Source: Variovorax sp. 54 (lineage in GTDB: Bacteria; Pseudomonadota; Gammaproteobacteria; Burkholderiales; Burkholderiaceae_C). From it: a DNA stretch of 64,000 nt. Below, in pieces: positions 34,775 to 44,628 of this stretch. The notes beneath the pieces are model-generated. The model saw only the letters and a program-made list of their open reading frames with translations, searched no databases and was not told where the DNA came from. The position numbers and the translations under genes were made by a program. The first letter of the stretch is position 1. Each line of letters begins with the position of its first letter. The stretch spans positions 4,295,501 through 4,359,500 of the forward strand of contig NZ_PEFF01000001.1 of assembly GCF_002754375.1 (NCBI RefSeq), given 5' to 3'.

Positions 34775-36837
34775 TCAAGGGGCGAGTGCCGACAACGGCT
34801 GGCCCGACGTGTAGATGGCCGCGAGCTCTTCGGCGGTGAGCGCGCGGTTCCAGATCGCGAAGTCGTTGAAGTCCATCGCGCCGCGCGGCGAGTCGGCGGA
34901 TGCGCGCTGGTAGTACAAGCCGGTGGCGTCTTCATTAAGGGCGATGCCCTTGCCCAGGCCGCCGAGCGCGGCGACCAGTGCATTCGAGAGCGCGACGCTG
35001 CCGGTCTGCGTGCCCTTCACGGGGTCGAACACATAGCCGTTCATGTTCTTGCCGGCCTTGTCGATGACCATCGCGATGTAGGCCCAGCGGCCCGCGCTCA
35101 GGAAGTGCCTGCCCCTGATCTCGCCGCGTCCGCTGCCGGTGCCGGTGTTGAAGCGCAGCTCGCAATTTCCGAACAGGCCGATCGCCAGGCCTGCGTTGTT
35201 GCCGGTGTCGTAGTTCTTGTTGGCGATGACCGACCCGCCGTTGTTGACGCCCTGGCTGCAGGTGGCGTCGGTGCGCAGCCAGAAGCCGAGGGTGAAGGCG
35301 GTCACTTTCGGTGCAGTGGTCACGTCGCGGCTCTGCTGCAGCAGATAGCCGGCCTTGCCGACGGCGTTCTTGATGCGGCTGTCCACGCGCAGCGCTTGCG
35401 CGCGGTAGGGCGGCTGGAAGTTGTCGTCGGCCACGAGCGAGCCGCCGTCGGCATCCGCGGTGATGGGCGCGAGCGTCGCCGTCGCATTGACGTCGAGGGC
35501 CGGCAGCGCGTCGAGCGGGAAGAGATTGATCAGGCCGACCTTCACATAGGCGATCTGCGCGGCGAGCGAGACGCTGGCGCCGCCCGCGGCGACCGTGTAC
35601 TGGAACGCGTAGAGGCCATCGGCCGCGGCCTTGACGGGGTCGGTGTAGCGCGTGGCGCCAGCCGGCAGCGTGGCGATCGGCTTGCCGTCGCGCAGCACCT
35701 GCACGGGGCCGCCGAGGTCGCCTGCGAGCGTCCACGAGAGCTCGATGCTGCTGCGGTCGGCGCTGGTGCGGGCTGCAAGCTGCTGCACGGCGGTGGTGGC
35801 TTGCAGGGCCTGGCCGTTGAAGTTGTACGCCGCGGTCGCGGGCAGTGCGCCGAGGTGGCGCAGCACCGTGGGCGCGATGTCGGTCGCGGCCGCCGACTGG
35901 CGCAGTGCGTTGTCGTCGGCCGGCGAGGCGGCGCCGACGGCGGGCAGCGCGGGCAAGGTCTTGTTGCTGGCGATGAAGACGGTCTTGTTGTCGATGTCTT
36001 TCAGAGACGTGACACCGCCGAAGGCATCGAGGCCGTGGCCGGTCGTGAGGATCACGAGCCAGTCTTCCTTCGCATCGTTGGCCGTGCGTTGCGCGATGCG
36101 CGCGAGCAGCTGGCCGACAGCGGCAGCGGTGTCGGAGACGGCGCGCTGGTAGCTGTCGCTGCGCAGGCCGTTGGAGGCTGCGGCAGCAGGTGCGCTGTAC
36201 TGCGCGACCAGCAGGTCGTAGCCCGCGCCGATGAGCCGTGTGGTGTTGGCGGTCACGCAGGCATCGGCACCGGCGCAATCGACGGCGGTGTCGAGCGTGC
36301 CGGTTTCCGCGAGCAGCAGATTCGGATACAGCGTGTTGGCGGTGACCGATGCGGTCAGGTAGCCCGCGTCTTTCTTCTGCTTCGCGAAGGCGAAGACGGA
36401 GGGCGCGAGCTTGGCGTCGATGCGTTGGTCCACGGTGTCGGCGCGCACCGCGTGGCGCGGCACCCAGGTGCCGGTCAGCAGCGTGGCCCAGCCGGGGCCG
36501 TCGGTGACGGGCTGCTCGCTGAGCGCGCCATCGGTGCCGCCGGTCCATGCGGGCGCGAGCTGCAGCGATTGCAGCGCAGCCGGCACTTTCTTCTGCGCGA
36601 TGGCTTCGCGCAATGCGGCATGCGTGAGCCCGTCGATTTCGACGATCAGCGCCTTCGGGCCGCTCTTGCCTTCGTTGGGCGTGGTGGCGGGGGGGGCGTC
36701 GGTGTGCCGCCACTGATCGGCGGAAAGGCAACGCCACCGCCGCCTCCACCGCCGCAGGCCGCGAGCGCGGCGGAAATCGCAAGGGGCAACAGCCAGCGCG
36801 TGAGAGGCGCGGCGTGCGTGGAAGGAGTCGGACGCAT
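34775..36837 (-). CDS. Alkaline-phosphatase-fold lipoprotein with LamG domain, frameshifted
   Basis: Two overlapping frames encode one protein. The N-terminal frame starts at 36837 and gives a lipoprotein signal (LLPLAISAALAAC) and a Gly- then Pro-rich linker; it then derails at a run of eight C (minus strand, 36696-36689). Adding one C joins TPTPPP to ATTPNEGKSGPKALIVEIDG, the first metal-binding strand of a type I phosphodiesterase/alkaline phosphatase domain. That domain continues with PVTDGPGWATLLTG (nucleophile Thr) and ILTTGHGLDAFGG. Residues from about 400 form a LamG/concanavalin-like domain (FTLGFWLRTDATCSQG). The open frame after the shift lacks its own proper start. First gene of the Pho-type operon; indel is genuine, phase-variable or a sequencing error. 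Confidence 0.75.
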
Positions 36838-36934
36838 CGGAAAAGCCGTTCGGTTCTTGTTGTCTGTCGAAGGAGGTGAAACGCCGGCGCGAAAAAAAAG
36901 TGCCACGAAGGCACTGCGCACCGGACAGGCGACA

Positions 36935-36979
36935 AGACTAGGGAGAACCCGTTACTCGGCAGTGAACGAGCGATGACAG
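36935..36979 (-). promoter_or_regulatory. PhoB-type promoter of the phospholipase operon
   Basis: On the minus strand three 7-bp units in 11-bp phase: CTGTCAT (36979-36973), CGTTCAC (36968-36962) and GAGTAAC (36957-36951). Ten nt after the last unit is TAGTCT (36940-36935), a -10 element. This is the layout of a Pho box replacing the -35, about 100 nt before the first start of the operon, and the first unit equals the classical consensus. Confidence 0.75.
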
Positions 36980-37040
36980 TGGGACGAAACGCGTGTGACA
37001 ACGCGCTGGTCTCTGAGGTTGCGAGAGAAGGACGGTGGCG

Positions 37041-37291
37041 TGTGCACAGGACACCGGGTATTCCCCTCCGCGAATGTCCCCCGGGGCTTCGCCCCTCCTC
37101 CTTGATTTCGCTGCGGGGAGCACCCAGTGCCCTGCGCACCTGGGCACGCTCTGCGCTTGCGGCCGATCAACGACGGCACTGCCTATCGATCACGTCGATG
37201 GGGTGCCTTGCGCAGCGAAATTAAGGGGGCGGCCGCAGGCCGGAGGACATTCGCGGAGCAAGGTGCCCCGTCGGCGTGATCGCGCCCTGAA
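37041..37291 (-). repeat. Composite 250-bp intergenic repeat, copy 2
   Basis: The same element as at 8939-9188 but inverted. It begins TGTGCACAGGACACCGGGTA and ends in CGCGCCCTGAA, with the two oppositely oriented cores (CCGCGAATGTCC, TTTCGCTGCG) in the same order as in copy 1 read backwards. It fills most of the 472-bp gene-free stretch between the phospholipase operon promoter and the 3' end of the nucleotidase gene; nothing coding is seen there. Confidence 0.8.
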
Positions 37292-37309
37292 CAACGCACT
37301 AGAAAGCGC

Positions 37310-38209
37310 TCAGGACTCGTTGCTGATACCGCTAGACACATGCCCTGCAGGCACATGCCGCGAGGCCGCGTCGACGTGACCCGTTTGGTCGTCGAAGAAG
37401 AAGTCGGGCTCGAACTCGCGCAGGAACTCGCCCTTGGGCAGGCCGCCGAGGAACATCGCTTCATCGACGCGGATGTTCCACTTCATGAGCGTGCGGATCG
37501 CGCGCTCGTGCGCCGGTGCGCTGCGCGCCGTGACCAGTGCGGTGCGGATGCGCATCTGCGCATTGCCGGCCATCTGCAGCCGATGCAATGCCATCAGCAG
37601 CGGCTTGAACGGGCCTTCGGGCAGGGGCAGGTCGGCCTTGCTGAGTTCGTGCGCCTGGAAGGCGTCGAGGCCCTCGGCCTGGAACACGCGCTCGGCTTCG
37701 TCGCTGAAGAGCACGGCGTCGCCGTCGAAGGCGATGCGCACTTCGTTGGGCCATGCATCGCTGGCCTTCACCGATTCGACCAGCACGCGCGCGGCCGGAA
37801 AGCCCGCGGCGAGTGCCTCGCGCACGTCCTGCGCGTTGACCGACAGGAACAGGTGTGCGCGCAGCGGGCGCAAATAGCCGAAGGGCGGGCGGCCCTGCGT
37901 GAACACGCCGCGCTGCAGCTTGATGTCAGCTGCGGCGCTCGACTTGAAGATGCGCATGCCCGACACCGGGTCGTTGCGCGAAAGAATGACCACCTCGACG
38001 CGCTGCACGCCGTCTTCGTTGAAGCGCAGCAGCTTGCGGATCAGCGACGACGCGATGCCGGGGGCGGCCGGTTCGTCGATGCGGTCGAGCTGCAGCTTCA
38101 TGTAGCCCTCGTTGTCGCCGGCCTCGAAGATCTTGTTTTCTTCTTCGAGGTTGAACAGGGCGCGCGAGGAGATCGCGACCACGAGTTTGTCTTCGAGCGT
38201 TACGGGCAT
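37310..38209 (-). CDS. Cytosolic-type 5'-nucleotidase (PF06189 family)
   Basis: A 299-residue HAD-related nucleotidase. KLVVAISSRALFNLEEENKIF at the N terminus, VILSRNDPVSGMRIF, RIAFDGDAVLFSDEAERVF (the acidic metal-binding motif) and VDEAMFLGGLPKG all match the family, which dephosphorylates nucleoside monophosphates. There is no signal peptide, so it acts in the cytoplasm. It starts 22 nt after gspF and is probably at the end of the secretion transcript, although the function is unrelated. Confidence 0.88.
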   Translation of the reverse strand: MPVTLEDKLVVAISSRALFNLEEENKIFEAGDNEGYMKLQLDRIDEPAAPGIASSLIRKLLRFNEDGVQRVEVVILSRNDPVSGMRIFKSSAAADIKLQRGVFTQGRPPFGYLRPLRAHLFLSVNAQDVREALAAGFPAARVLVESVKASDAWPNEVRIAFDGDAVLFSDEAERVFQAEGLDAFQAHELSKADLPLPEGPFKPLLMALHRLQMAGNAQMRIRTALVTARSAPAHERAIRTLMKWNIRVDEAMFLGGLPKGEFLREFEPDFFFDDQTGHVDAASRHVPAGHVSSGISNES

Positions 38210-38231
38210 GTGAGGGGCTCCCCGTTCGTCG

Positions 38232-39473
38232 TCACTTGACGAACTGGTTCAGCTGAATGATGGGAAGCATCACGGCCAGCACGATGAGCATGACCACGCC
38301 GCCCATGGCGACGATAAGCAGCGGCTCGAGGATGGTGGCCAGGTGCATCGCGCGGCGCTGCACTTCGGCGCCGAGCTGGTTGGCAGCGCGTTGCAGCATC
38401 ACGGGCAGCGTGCCGGTCTGTTCGCCCAGTCGCGCGAACATCGACACCAGCCCCGGGAAGCGTTTTTTCTGCGCCAGCGCGGAGGCCAGCGGCGCACCTT
38501 CGCGCACCAGCACCAGCGCGTCGAGCGCGTCGGCGCGCATGGCGCGGTTGCCCAGCGTTTCGGAGGCCGCCTGCAGCGCGCGCAGGATGGGCACACCGGC
38601 TGTGGCGAGCATGGCGAGCGTGCTCGCGAAACGCGCCGCGTTGTAGCCGCGCGCGAGCTTTCCGACCAGCGGCAGCTTGAGCCAGGCGGCATCGAACTTG
38701 AGGCGGAAGGCTTCCTGCGCCAGCGCGACGCGCACGCCGACCGCCGCGATCACGATGGCGCCCAGCATCCACCAGCCGTAGTTGCGCACGGCCGCGCTCA
38801 GCGACAGCATCACGGTGGTGAGAAAAGGCAGCGAGCGCTTGGTGCCGGCGAACACCTGGGCCACCTGCGGCACCACGTAGCTCACGAGGAAGATCACGAT
38901 CACGATCGCCACCAGCGTGACGATGGCCGGGTACAGCGCGGCGCCGATCAGCTTCTGCTGCAGCACCTGGCGCTCTTCGAGGTCGTCGGCGAGGCGTTCG
39001 AGCACGAGCCCGAGGTTGCCGCTTTGCTCGCCGGCGCCGATCACGGCGGTGTAGATGGGCGAGAACTCGCGCGGGTGCGCCGACAGCGCGCGCGCGAAGG
39101 GCGAGCCCGCGTTGACTTCGGCGCGCAGCGAGGCGACGAGGTTGCGTTGCGGTTCCGATTCGGCTTCGTCGGTGAGCGCCGTGAGCGCGCGTTCCAGCGG
39201 CAGGCCGGCCGAGATGAGGCCGGCGAGCTGGCGCGTCCACACGGCGAGGTTGGTCGAGTTGAAGACCCGCTTGCCACCGCCGAGCCAGCGCGTGAGCGCG
39301 TTGCTGCCGGCGCCGCCGCCAGCCGCATCGCCGCTGCCGACCGGTTTGACCGACAGCGGAATGAGCGCCTGCGCCCGCAGCAGGCCGCGTGCGGCGCGCG
39401 CGGTGTCGGCCTCGAGCACGCCTTCGCGCGACTGGCCGCTGGCATCGATGGCTTCGAAGGAATAGGCGGGCAT
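38232..39473 (-). CDS. gspF: Type II secretion inner-membrane platform protein GspF
   Basis: A 413-residue polytopic protein with two repeated GspF domains. The N terminus MPAYSFEAIDASGQSREGVL is typical; FTRQLAGLISAGLPLERAL-like (here WTRQLAGLISAGLPLERAL) opens the first cytoplasmic domain, and MFARLGEQTGTLPVML lies in the second. Three membrane helices, the last near the C terminus. It couples the GspE ATPase to the pseudopilus. Nine nt after gspE. Confidence 0.95.
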   Translation of the reverse strand: MPAYSFEAIDASGQSREGVLEADTARAARGLLRAQALIPLSVKPVGSGDAAGGGAGSNALTRWLGGGKRVFNSTNLAVWTRQLAGLISAGLPLERALTALTDEAESEPQRNLVASLRAEVNAGSPFARALSAHPREFSPIYTAVIGAGEQSGNLGLVLERLADDLEERQVLQQKLIGAALYPAIVTLVAIVIVIFLVSYVVPQVAQVFAGTKRSLPFLTTVMLSLSAAVRNYGWWMLGAIVIAAVGVRVALAQEAFRLKFDAAWLKLPLVGKLARGYNAARFASTLAMLATAGVPILRALQAASETLGNRAMRADALDALVLVREGAPLASALAQKKRFPGLVSMFARLGEQTGTLPVMLQRAANQLGAEVQRRAMHLATILEPLLIVAMGGVVMLIVLAVMLPIIQLNQFVK

Positions 39474-39482
39474 CGCGGGTCG

Positions 39483-40874
39483 TTACTCGCGGGTGACGCG
39501 CACGAGTTCGGCGCGCGAGGTGATGCCGGCCTGCACCAGCCGTTCGCCGTCTTCGCGCATGGAGCGCAGACCACCGCGTGCGCCGGCTTCGAACAGCGCG
39601 CTCTCGGCGGCCTTGCCGTGGATGAGCGCCTGCACTTCGTCGTCGGCCACCAGCAGTTCGAAGATGCCGGTGCGGCCCTGGTAGCCAGTCTGGCCGCAGA
39701 CCTCGCAGCCCGGGCCGCCGCAGGCCGTGCAGACCTTGCGCACGAGGCGCTGGGCCAGCACGCCGAGCAGCGACGAGCTCAGGAGGAAGGGCTCCACGCC
39801 CATGTCGGTCAGGCGCGTGACGGCGCTCACCGAATCGTTGGTGTGCAGCGTGGCCAGCACGAGGTGACCGGTGAGCGAGGCCTGGATGGCGATCTGCGCG
39901 GTTTCGAAGTCGCGGATTTCGCCGATCATGATCACGTCGGGGTCTTGCCGCAGGATGGCGCGCAAGGCCTTGGCGAAGGTGAGTTCGATCTTCGCGTTGA
40001 TCTGCGTCTGGCCCACGCCCGGCAGTTCGTACTCGATGGGGTCTTCCACCGTCATGATGTTGCTGCGGCTCGCGTCGAGCCGGGCCAGCGCGGCGTACAG
40101 CGTGGTGGTCTTGCCCGAGCCCGTGGGGCCGGTCACGAGGATGATGCCGTGCGGCTGCGCAATGAGCTTTTCGAAGCGCGCCAGCGAGTCGCCCTGCATG
40201 CCGACCGATTCGAGCGTGAGCTTCGATTCGCTCTTGTCCAGCAGACGCAGCACGGCGCGTTCGCCGTGCGCGCTGGGCAGCGTCGACACCCGCACGTCGA
40301 CCGCGCGCGTGCCGATGCGCAGGCTGATGCGCCCGTCCTGCGGCAGCCGCTTCTCGGAGATGTCGAGGTCGGCCATGATCTTCAGGCGCGAGATCAGCGC
40401 GGCGTGCAGCGCGCGGTTGGGCTGCACCACCTCGCGCAAGGTGCCGTCGATGCGAAAGCGCACGGACGACGTGCGCTCGTAGGGCTCGATGTGGATGTCG
40501 CTGGCGCCGTCGCGTGCGGCCTGCGTGAGCAGCGCGTTCAGCATGCGGATGATGGGCGCGTCGCCGGCGCTGGCCAGCAGGTCTTCGACCGCCGGCAGCT
40601 CCTGCATCATGCGCGAGAGGTCGGCGTCGTTCTGCACTTCGCTGACCACCGCGGCGGCGCTCGATTCGCCCTGGGCGTAGGCGGCGCTGATGCGCTGGGC
40701 GAGCGGGCCGGCGTCGAGCACCTCGAAGGCCTGCACGCCGTACTTGCGGGTCACTTCACCGACCGCGCTGCGCGCCGGGTGGGCAGACATCCACAGCGTG
40801 TGGCGGCCGTCGTCCGTGGCTTCGAGCAGCAGTTGCTGGCTGCGTGCGAACGCGTAGGGCAGGGGATAGCGCAT
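39483..40874 (-). CDS. gspE: Type II secretion ATPase GspE
   Basis: A 463-residue secretion ATPase. Walker A GPTGSGKTTTLY, Asp box TVEDPIEY, Walker B ILRQDPDVIMIGEIRD and His box ATLHTNDS are intact. The C-terminal zinc element is a compact CTACGGPGCEVCG with four cysteines. ATG 40874 (MRYPLPYAFARSQ) is used; the open frame further upstream overlaps gspD and is spurious. The N-terminal GspL-binding domain is short compared with enterobacterial GspE. Confidence 0.95.
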   Translation of the reverse strand: MRYPLPYAFARSQQLLLEATDDGRHTLWMSAHPARSAVGEVTRKYGVQAFEVLDAGPLAQRISAAYAQGESSAAAVVSEVQNDADLSRMMQELPAVEDLLASAGDAPIIRMLNALLTQAARDGASDIHIEPYERTSSVRFRIDGTLREVVQPNRALHAALISRLKIMADLDISEKRLPQDGRISLRIGTRAVDVRVSTLPSAHGERAVLRLLDKSESKLTLESVGMQGDSLARFEKLIAQPHGIILVTGPTGSGKTTTLYAALARLDASRSNIMTVEDPIEYELPGVGQTQINAKIELTFAKALRAILRQDPDVIMIGEIRDFETAQIAIQASLTGHLVLATLHTNDSVSAVTRLTDMGVEPFLLSSSLLGVLAQRLVRKVCTACGGPGCEVCGQTGYQGRTGIFELLVADDEVQALIHGKAAESALFEAGARGGLRSMREDGERLVQAGITSRAELVRVTRE

Positions 40875-40905
40875 GGGCGGGGCGTGGCTTGCTTTGGGGC
40901 GGGGT

Positions 40906-43242
40906 TCAGGGCGACTCGCGCGAGCTGGTCGGGTCGGAGGTGGGCGGCAGTGCGCCGCGCAGCGGGCTGGGCGCGAGCCGGCGGTTGTCGGTGGCGGGGC
41001 GCGGCGGCGGGATGAGCTGCGTGCCTTCCATGCGGGTCTGGCCGCTCTTCTTGCTGTCGTCGTTGTTGCCGTTGATGCGGTTGATGCGCACCAGCGGCGC
41101 CTCGGGCAGCACGGGCGCCGAGTCGACACCGCGCAGCATGATGTTGTCGGTGTTGGGCTGCGTACGCTGCTGCATGCCGCGGATCTCGTCGTAGCGGTCG
41201 TAGGCGAAGGCTTCGGTGGAGGCACCGTCGCGCATCACGGCGGGGCGCAGGAACATCATGAGGTTGCTCTTGTCGCGCGTGCGCACCTCGTTCTTGAACA
41301 GGTTGCCGAGCACGGGAATGTCGCCGGCCAGCGGCACCTTCTCGACGGTGTTGCCGTAGTTGTCCGACAGCAGGCCGCCGAGCATCACGAGGCCACCGTC
41401 TTCGACCAGCACGCTCGACTCGATGGAGCGCTTGTTGGTGGTCGGGCCGTTGGGGTCTTTCACGGTGTTCTGGTCGACCGTGGAGGTCTCCTGGAAGATC
41501 GTCATCTTCACGGTGCCGTTCTCGTTGATGGTCGGGCGCACGCGCAAGGTGAGGCCCACGTCCTTGCGCTCCACCGTGGTGAACGGGTTGATGCCCACAG
41601 AGCCCGAGGTGCTGGCGTACTGGCCGGTCACGAAAGGCACGTTCTGGCCGATGACGATCTTGGCTTCTTCATTGTCCAGCGTCAGCAGGTTGGGCGTAGA
41701 GAGCACGTTGGCGTCGCCGTCGCTGTTGAAGAAGTTGGCGATGGCGCCCAGGATGTACTGGCCGCCGATCTTGCCGGCGATGCCCAGGTTCAGGCCGGTG
41801 GAAGGCCGGATGTTGGCCACGTCGCGCGTGGCCAGCGCCTGCGTCAGCGCCAGAATGTTGGCGCTGGCCAGGCTGGAGTTGGTGCCGATGACGGCGTTGT
41901 TGCCCAGCGCGCTCTGCCACTGCACGCCGAAGTTGGCGGCCTTCTTGGCGCTGACCTCGACGATGAGCGCTTCGATCATCACCTGCGCGCGGCGGCCGTC
42001 GAGCTTGTCGATCACGGCGCGCATCTGGCGGTACTGCGGCTCGGGCGCGGTGATGATGAGCGAGTTGGTGCTCGGGTCGGCCTGGATCTGGCCGCCGGTG
42101 GACGGCTGGTTGGCGTTGTTCAGCGGCGCGTTGGCCGCGGCCGAACCGCCGCCCTGGGTGTTGTTGCCGCCGAAGCCGGCCTGCGTCATCGGCATGCTGG
42201 CCGGCGGCACCGACGAACCCGCGCTGCCCGCGGCCCCGGGCGCACCCGGCACCTGCGACTGCTGCTGGCTCGCGGCCATGGCGGCGCGCAGCGTGGCCGC
42301 GAGGCGCACCGCGTCGGCGTTCTTCAGGTAGACCACGTAGATGTTGCCGGCCGCGCCGTTGCTGGTTTCGGCCGGTGCGCGGTCGAGCTTCTCGACCAGC
42401 GTGCGCACGAGCTGCGCGCGCGCCGGGTTGGCGGCGCGAAGAATCAGCGAGTTGCTGCGCGGGTCGGCCATCAGCGTGGTGCGGAACGACGCGTCGGCCC
42501 CGCCCGGCGCAGCGGCACCCGGCGCGTTCGCACCGCCGCCGTCGACCAGCCGCGTGACCAGCGGCACCATGTCGGAGGCCACCGAATGCTTGAGCTGGAT
42601 GACCTCGATGTCGGACGCATTGGGCACGTCGAGCGACGCGATGATGCGTGCCAGCCGGCGCATGTTGTCGGCGTAGTCGGTGATCACGAGCGAGTTGTTG
42701 CCCGGGTTCACGTTGATGGTGTTGTTCGGCGGAATCAGCGGGCGCAGCACCGGCAGCAGGCTGTTGGCCGACTCGTAGTTCAGGCGAAAGATCTGCGTGA
42801 CGATCTGGTTGCCTGCGGCCGAGCTGGCGCCGCTGATGGAGGTGTTGACGGTGCTGGTCTGCAGCTTGGCGTCGGCCTCGGGCACCACCTTGTAGAGGCC
42901 ATCGGCCTCGACCACCGCGAAGCCCTGCAGGCGCAGTGCGGCGGCAAACTGGTTGAACGCGGCGGCCGGCGCCAGCGGGCGGTCGGTAACGAGGTTCATG
43001 GTGCCCTTCACGCGCGGATCGACCACCACGTCGCGCCCGGTGACCACGGCCATGGTGCGGGCCACGGCCTCGATGTCGGCGGCCGCAAAGTTGAGCGTGA
43101 TCGGTTCGCCGCGCCGCGGGGCGTCGCCGGTCTGTGCGTAGGCGGCCGGCAACACTGGCACGAACGACGCCGCGATCAGCAGGCGTACCGCGAGCGCGAT
43201 GAGGCCGGGGCGGGCGCCGGACGAGGACAGAGGCTTCTTCAT
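40906..43242 (-). CDS. gspD: Type II secretion outer-membrane secretin GspD
   Basis: A 778-residue secretin. Signal peptide ends PAAYA; the N0 domain (ITLNFAAADIEAVARTMAVVTG) and three N1-N3 repeats (FRLNYESANSLLPVL, IQLKHSVASDMVPLV, VYLKNADAVRLAATL) precede the C-terminal beta-barrel with VPLAGDIPVLGNLFKN. A Gly/Ala/Pro/Gln-rich insertion (about residues 300-350) lies inside the N3 domain. ATG 43242 starts the signal peptide; the frame opens 12 codons earlier. Confidence 0.96.
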   Translation of the reverse strand: MKKPLSSSGARPGLIALAVRLLIAASFVPVLPAAYAQTGDAPRRGEPITLNFAAADIEAVARTMAVVTGRDVVVDPRVKGTMNLVTDRPLAPAAAFNQFAAALRLQGFAVVEADGLYKVVPEADAKLQTSTVNTSISGASSAAGNQIVTQIFRLNYESANSLLPVLRPLIPPNNTINVNPGNNSLVITDYADNMRRLARIIASLDVPNASDIEVIQLKHSVASDMVPLVTRLVDGGGANAPGAAAPGGADASFRTTLMADPRSNSLILRAANPARAQLVRTLVEKLDRAPAETSNGAAGNIYVVYLKNADAVRLAATLRAAMAASQQQSQVPGAPGAAGSAGSSVPPASMPMTQAGFGGNNTQGGGSAAANAPLNNANQPSTGGQIQADPSTNSLIITAPEPQYRQMRAVIDKLDGRRAQVMIEALIVEVSAKKAANFGVQWQSALGNNAVIGTNSSLASANILALTQALATRDVANIRPSTGLNLGIAGKIGGQYILGAIANFFNSDGDANVLSTPNLLTLDNEEAKIVIGQNVPFVTGQYASTSGSVGINPFTTVERKDVGLTLRVRPTINENGTVKMTIFQETSTVDQNTVKDPNGPTTNKRSIESSVLVEDGGLVMLGGLLSDNYGNTVEKVPLAGDIPVLGNLFKNEVRTRDKSNLMMFLRPAVMRDGASTEAFAYDRYDEIRGMQQRTQPNTDNIMLRGVDSAPVLPEAPLVRINRINGNNDDSKKSGQTRMEGTQLIPPPRPATDNRRLAPSPLRGALPPTSDPTSSRESP

Positions 43243-43249
43243 GGTCGGA

Positions 43250-44053
43250 TCAACCCAGGGTGATGATCGAGCGCGCACCGTCGCGCCGCCCGATGATGTT
43301 CAACAAATTGGAAAGTGCGTCTTCGCGGCCCGGTGCCGCGCTGGCTTCGCCGTTGAAGCGCAACGCGGTGCCGCTCCAGCTGCCGCTGCCGTTCAGTTCG
43401 AGGCTGCCTTCGCGCGTGCTCAGCAGCAGCGTGGGCCGCGTGCCGCCTTCGAGCGAGAGCCGGTAGCTGCCCATCGGCCGCAGGGTCGACAGGGCGGATG
43501 ACACATCGGTGGCGTCGAGCGTGGCCTGGCCTTCGATGCGCAAGGCGGGGCCGTCCCACTGCATGGCGAAGGCGCGCGTATTGAGGTCGAGCGCGCCTTC
43601 GAGCTTGAGGGTGTTCCAGGGCGCGCCCAGGCCGGTGAGCAGCGTGGCGGGCCAGCGCGAACGGGCGTCCTGCCATGTGAGCTGCAGGCCGTCGGCGCGC
43701 GGGCTGGCTTGCAGGCCCAGCGGCTGCGCCGCGCAGCAGGACAGATCGAGGCGCGCCGAGAGGCCGCGCCAGTTCGGCCACATGCGCCAGTTCAGCAGGC
43801 CGGGCAGCGAGACGGCCTGTGCGCCGCCGGCGCCGCTGGCGAATACGACGGCGGCGGTGCCGTTCCAGACCGTGCCGCGCGGGTTGACCAGCAGCAGGCG
43901 GCCTTGCGTCCAGCCCGAGAGCGCCGAGGCCAGCCAGCGTGCCGGTGCGAACAGCACGACCGCGACCAGCATGCCGGTGACGGCGCCGAGCACGGCCCAG
44001 CGCCAGCTGCCGCGGCGCGGCTGGAGGTCGGGGACCGGAGAGCGTCTCGCCAT
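43250..44053 (-). CDS. gspN: Type II secretion protein GspN
   Basis: A 267-residue protein with one N-terminal membrane helix (WAVLGAVTGMLVAVVLFAP) and a periplasmic domain whose LLLVNPRGTVWNGTA segment is the GspN signature. GspN is an accessory component of some systems. It ends 8 nt before gspD begins and starts 23 nt after gspM ends. Confidence 0.85.
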   Translation of the reverse strand: MARRSPVPDLQPRRGSWRWAVLGAVTGMLVAVVLFAPARWLASALSGWTQGRLLLVNPRGTVWNGTAAVVFASGAGGAQAVSLPGLLNWRMWPNWRGLSARLDLSCCAAQPLGLQASPRADGLQLTWQDARSRWPATLLTGLGAPWNTLKLEGALDLNTRAFAMQWDGPALRIEGQATLDATDVSSALSTLRPMGSYRLSLEGGTRPTLLLSTREGSLELNGSGSWSGTALRFNGEASAAPGREDALSNLLNIIGRRDGARSIITLG

Positions 44054-44076
44054 GCCGTGCGTTGCGTGGGGGTGCT

Positions 44077-44628
44077 TCAGCGCGGGGCGGGCAGCGCCAT
44101 CACGAGCGTGCCGTCCCAGCGGGGTTGCGGAGGTTGGTCGGGCGTGGCCGGCGCAGGCTTGGCGCCCGGCGGCGGCGGTGCGACGGGCGCGCGCGTGAGG
44201 TGCACTTCGCGCGGCACGGCGTGGGCATTGCCGCGCGCCTGTGTGAGCCATTGCGCCAGGCTTTGGGCCGGCGCACCGCGCAGCGTGACGGTGGCGCCGC
44301 CGTCGCCGCCGGCCGTCATGAGCTGGGCGTTCGTGACGCCGAGGCCGTCGCGCACCGAGCTTTCGAGTGCGCGCAGTGCGTCGTCGCGCGCCAGGCGCGG
44401 TTGCGACTGCAGCGCCTTCGCGCGGTTCTGCAAGGTGGCCATCTGCTGGAGCTGGGCGTCGAGCCGTGCGTGTTCGGCCGGTGCCGCGGCCAGCGTGCGC
44501 AGCGCGGGGGCGAGCGCAATCCACCAGAGCAAGGCCAGTGCCACCAGCGCGACAGCGCCGATGACGAGGCGGCGCTCGCGCATCCCGAGGACGGCCCAGC
44601 GGGCCTTGAGTTGTTCGCTGAAGTTCAT
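44077..44628 (-). CDS. gspM: Type II secretion protein GspM
   Basis: A 183-residue bitopic protein: short cytoplasmic N terminus with RWAVLGMRERRLVIG, one membrane helix (LVALALLWWIALAPAL), a coiled segment and a ferredoxin-like periplasmic domain. It partners GspL. Its ATG overlaps the stop of gspL in an ATGA arrangement. The C terminus is extended by a Pro-rich linker and a short strand. Confidence 0.85.
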   Translation of the reverse strand: MNFSEQLKARWAVLGMRERRLVIGAVALVALALLWWIALAPALRTLAAAPAEHARLDAQLQQMATLQNRAKALQSQPRLARDDALRALESSVRDGLGVTNAQLMTAGGDGGATVTLRGAPAQSLAQWLTQARGNAHAVPREVHLTRAPVAPPPPGAKPAPATPDQPPQPRWDGTLVMALPAPR

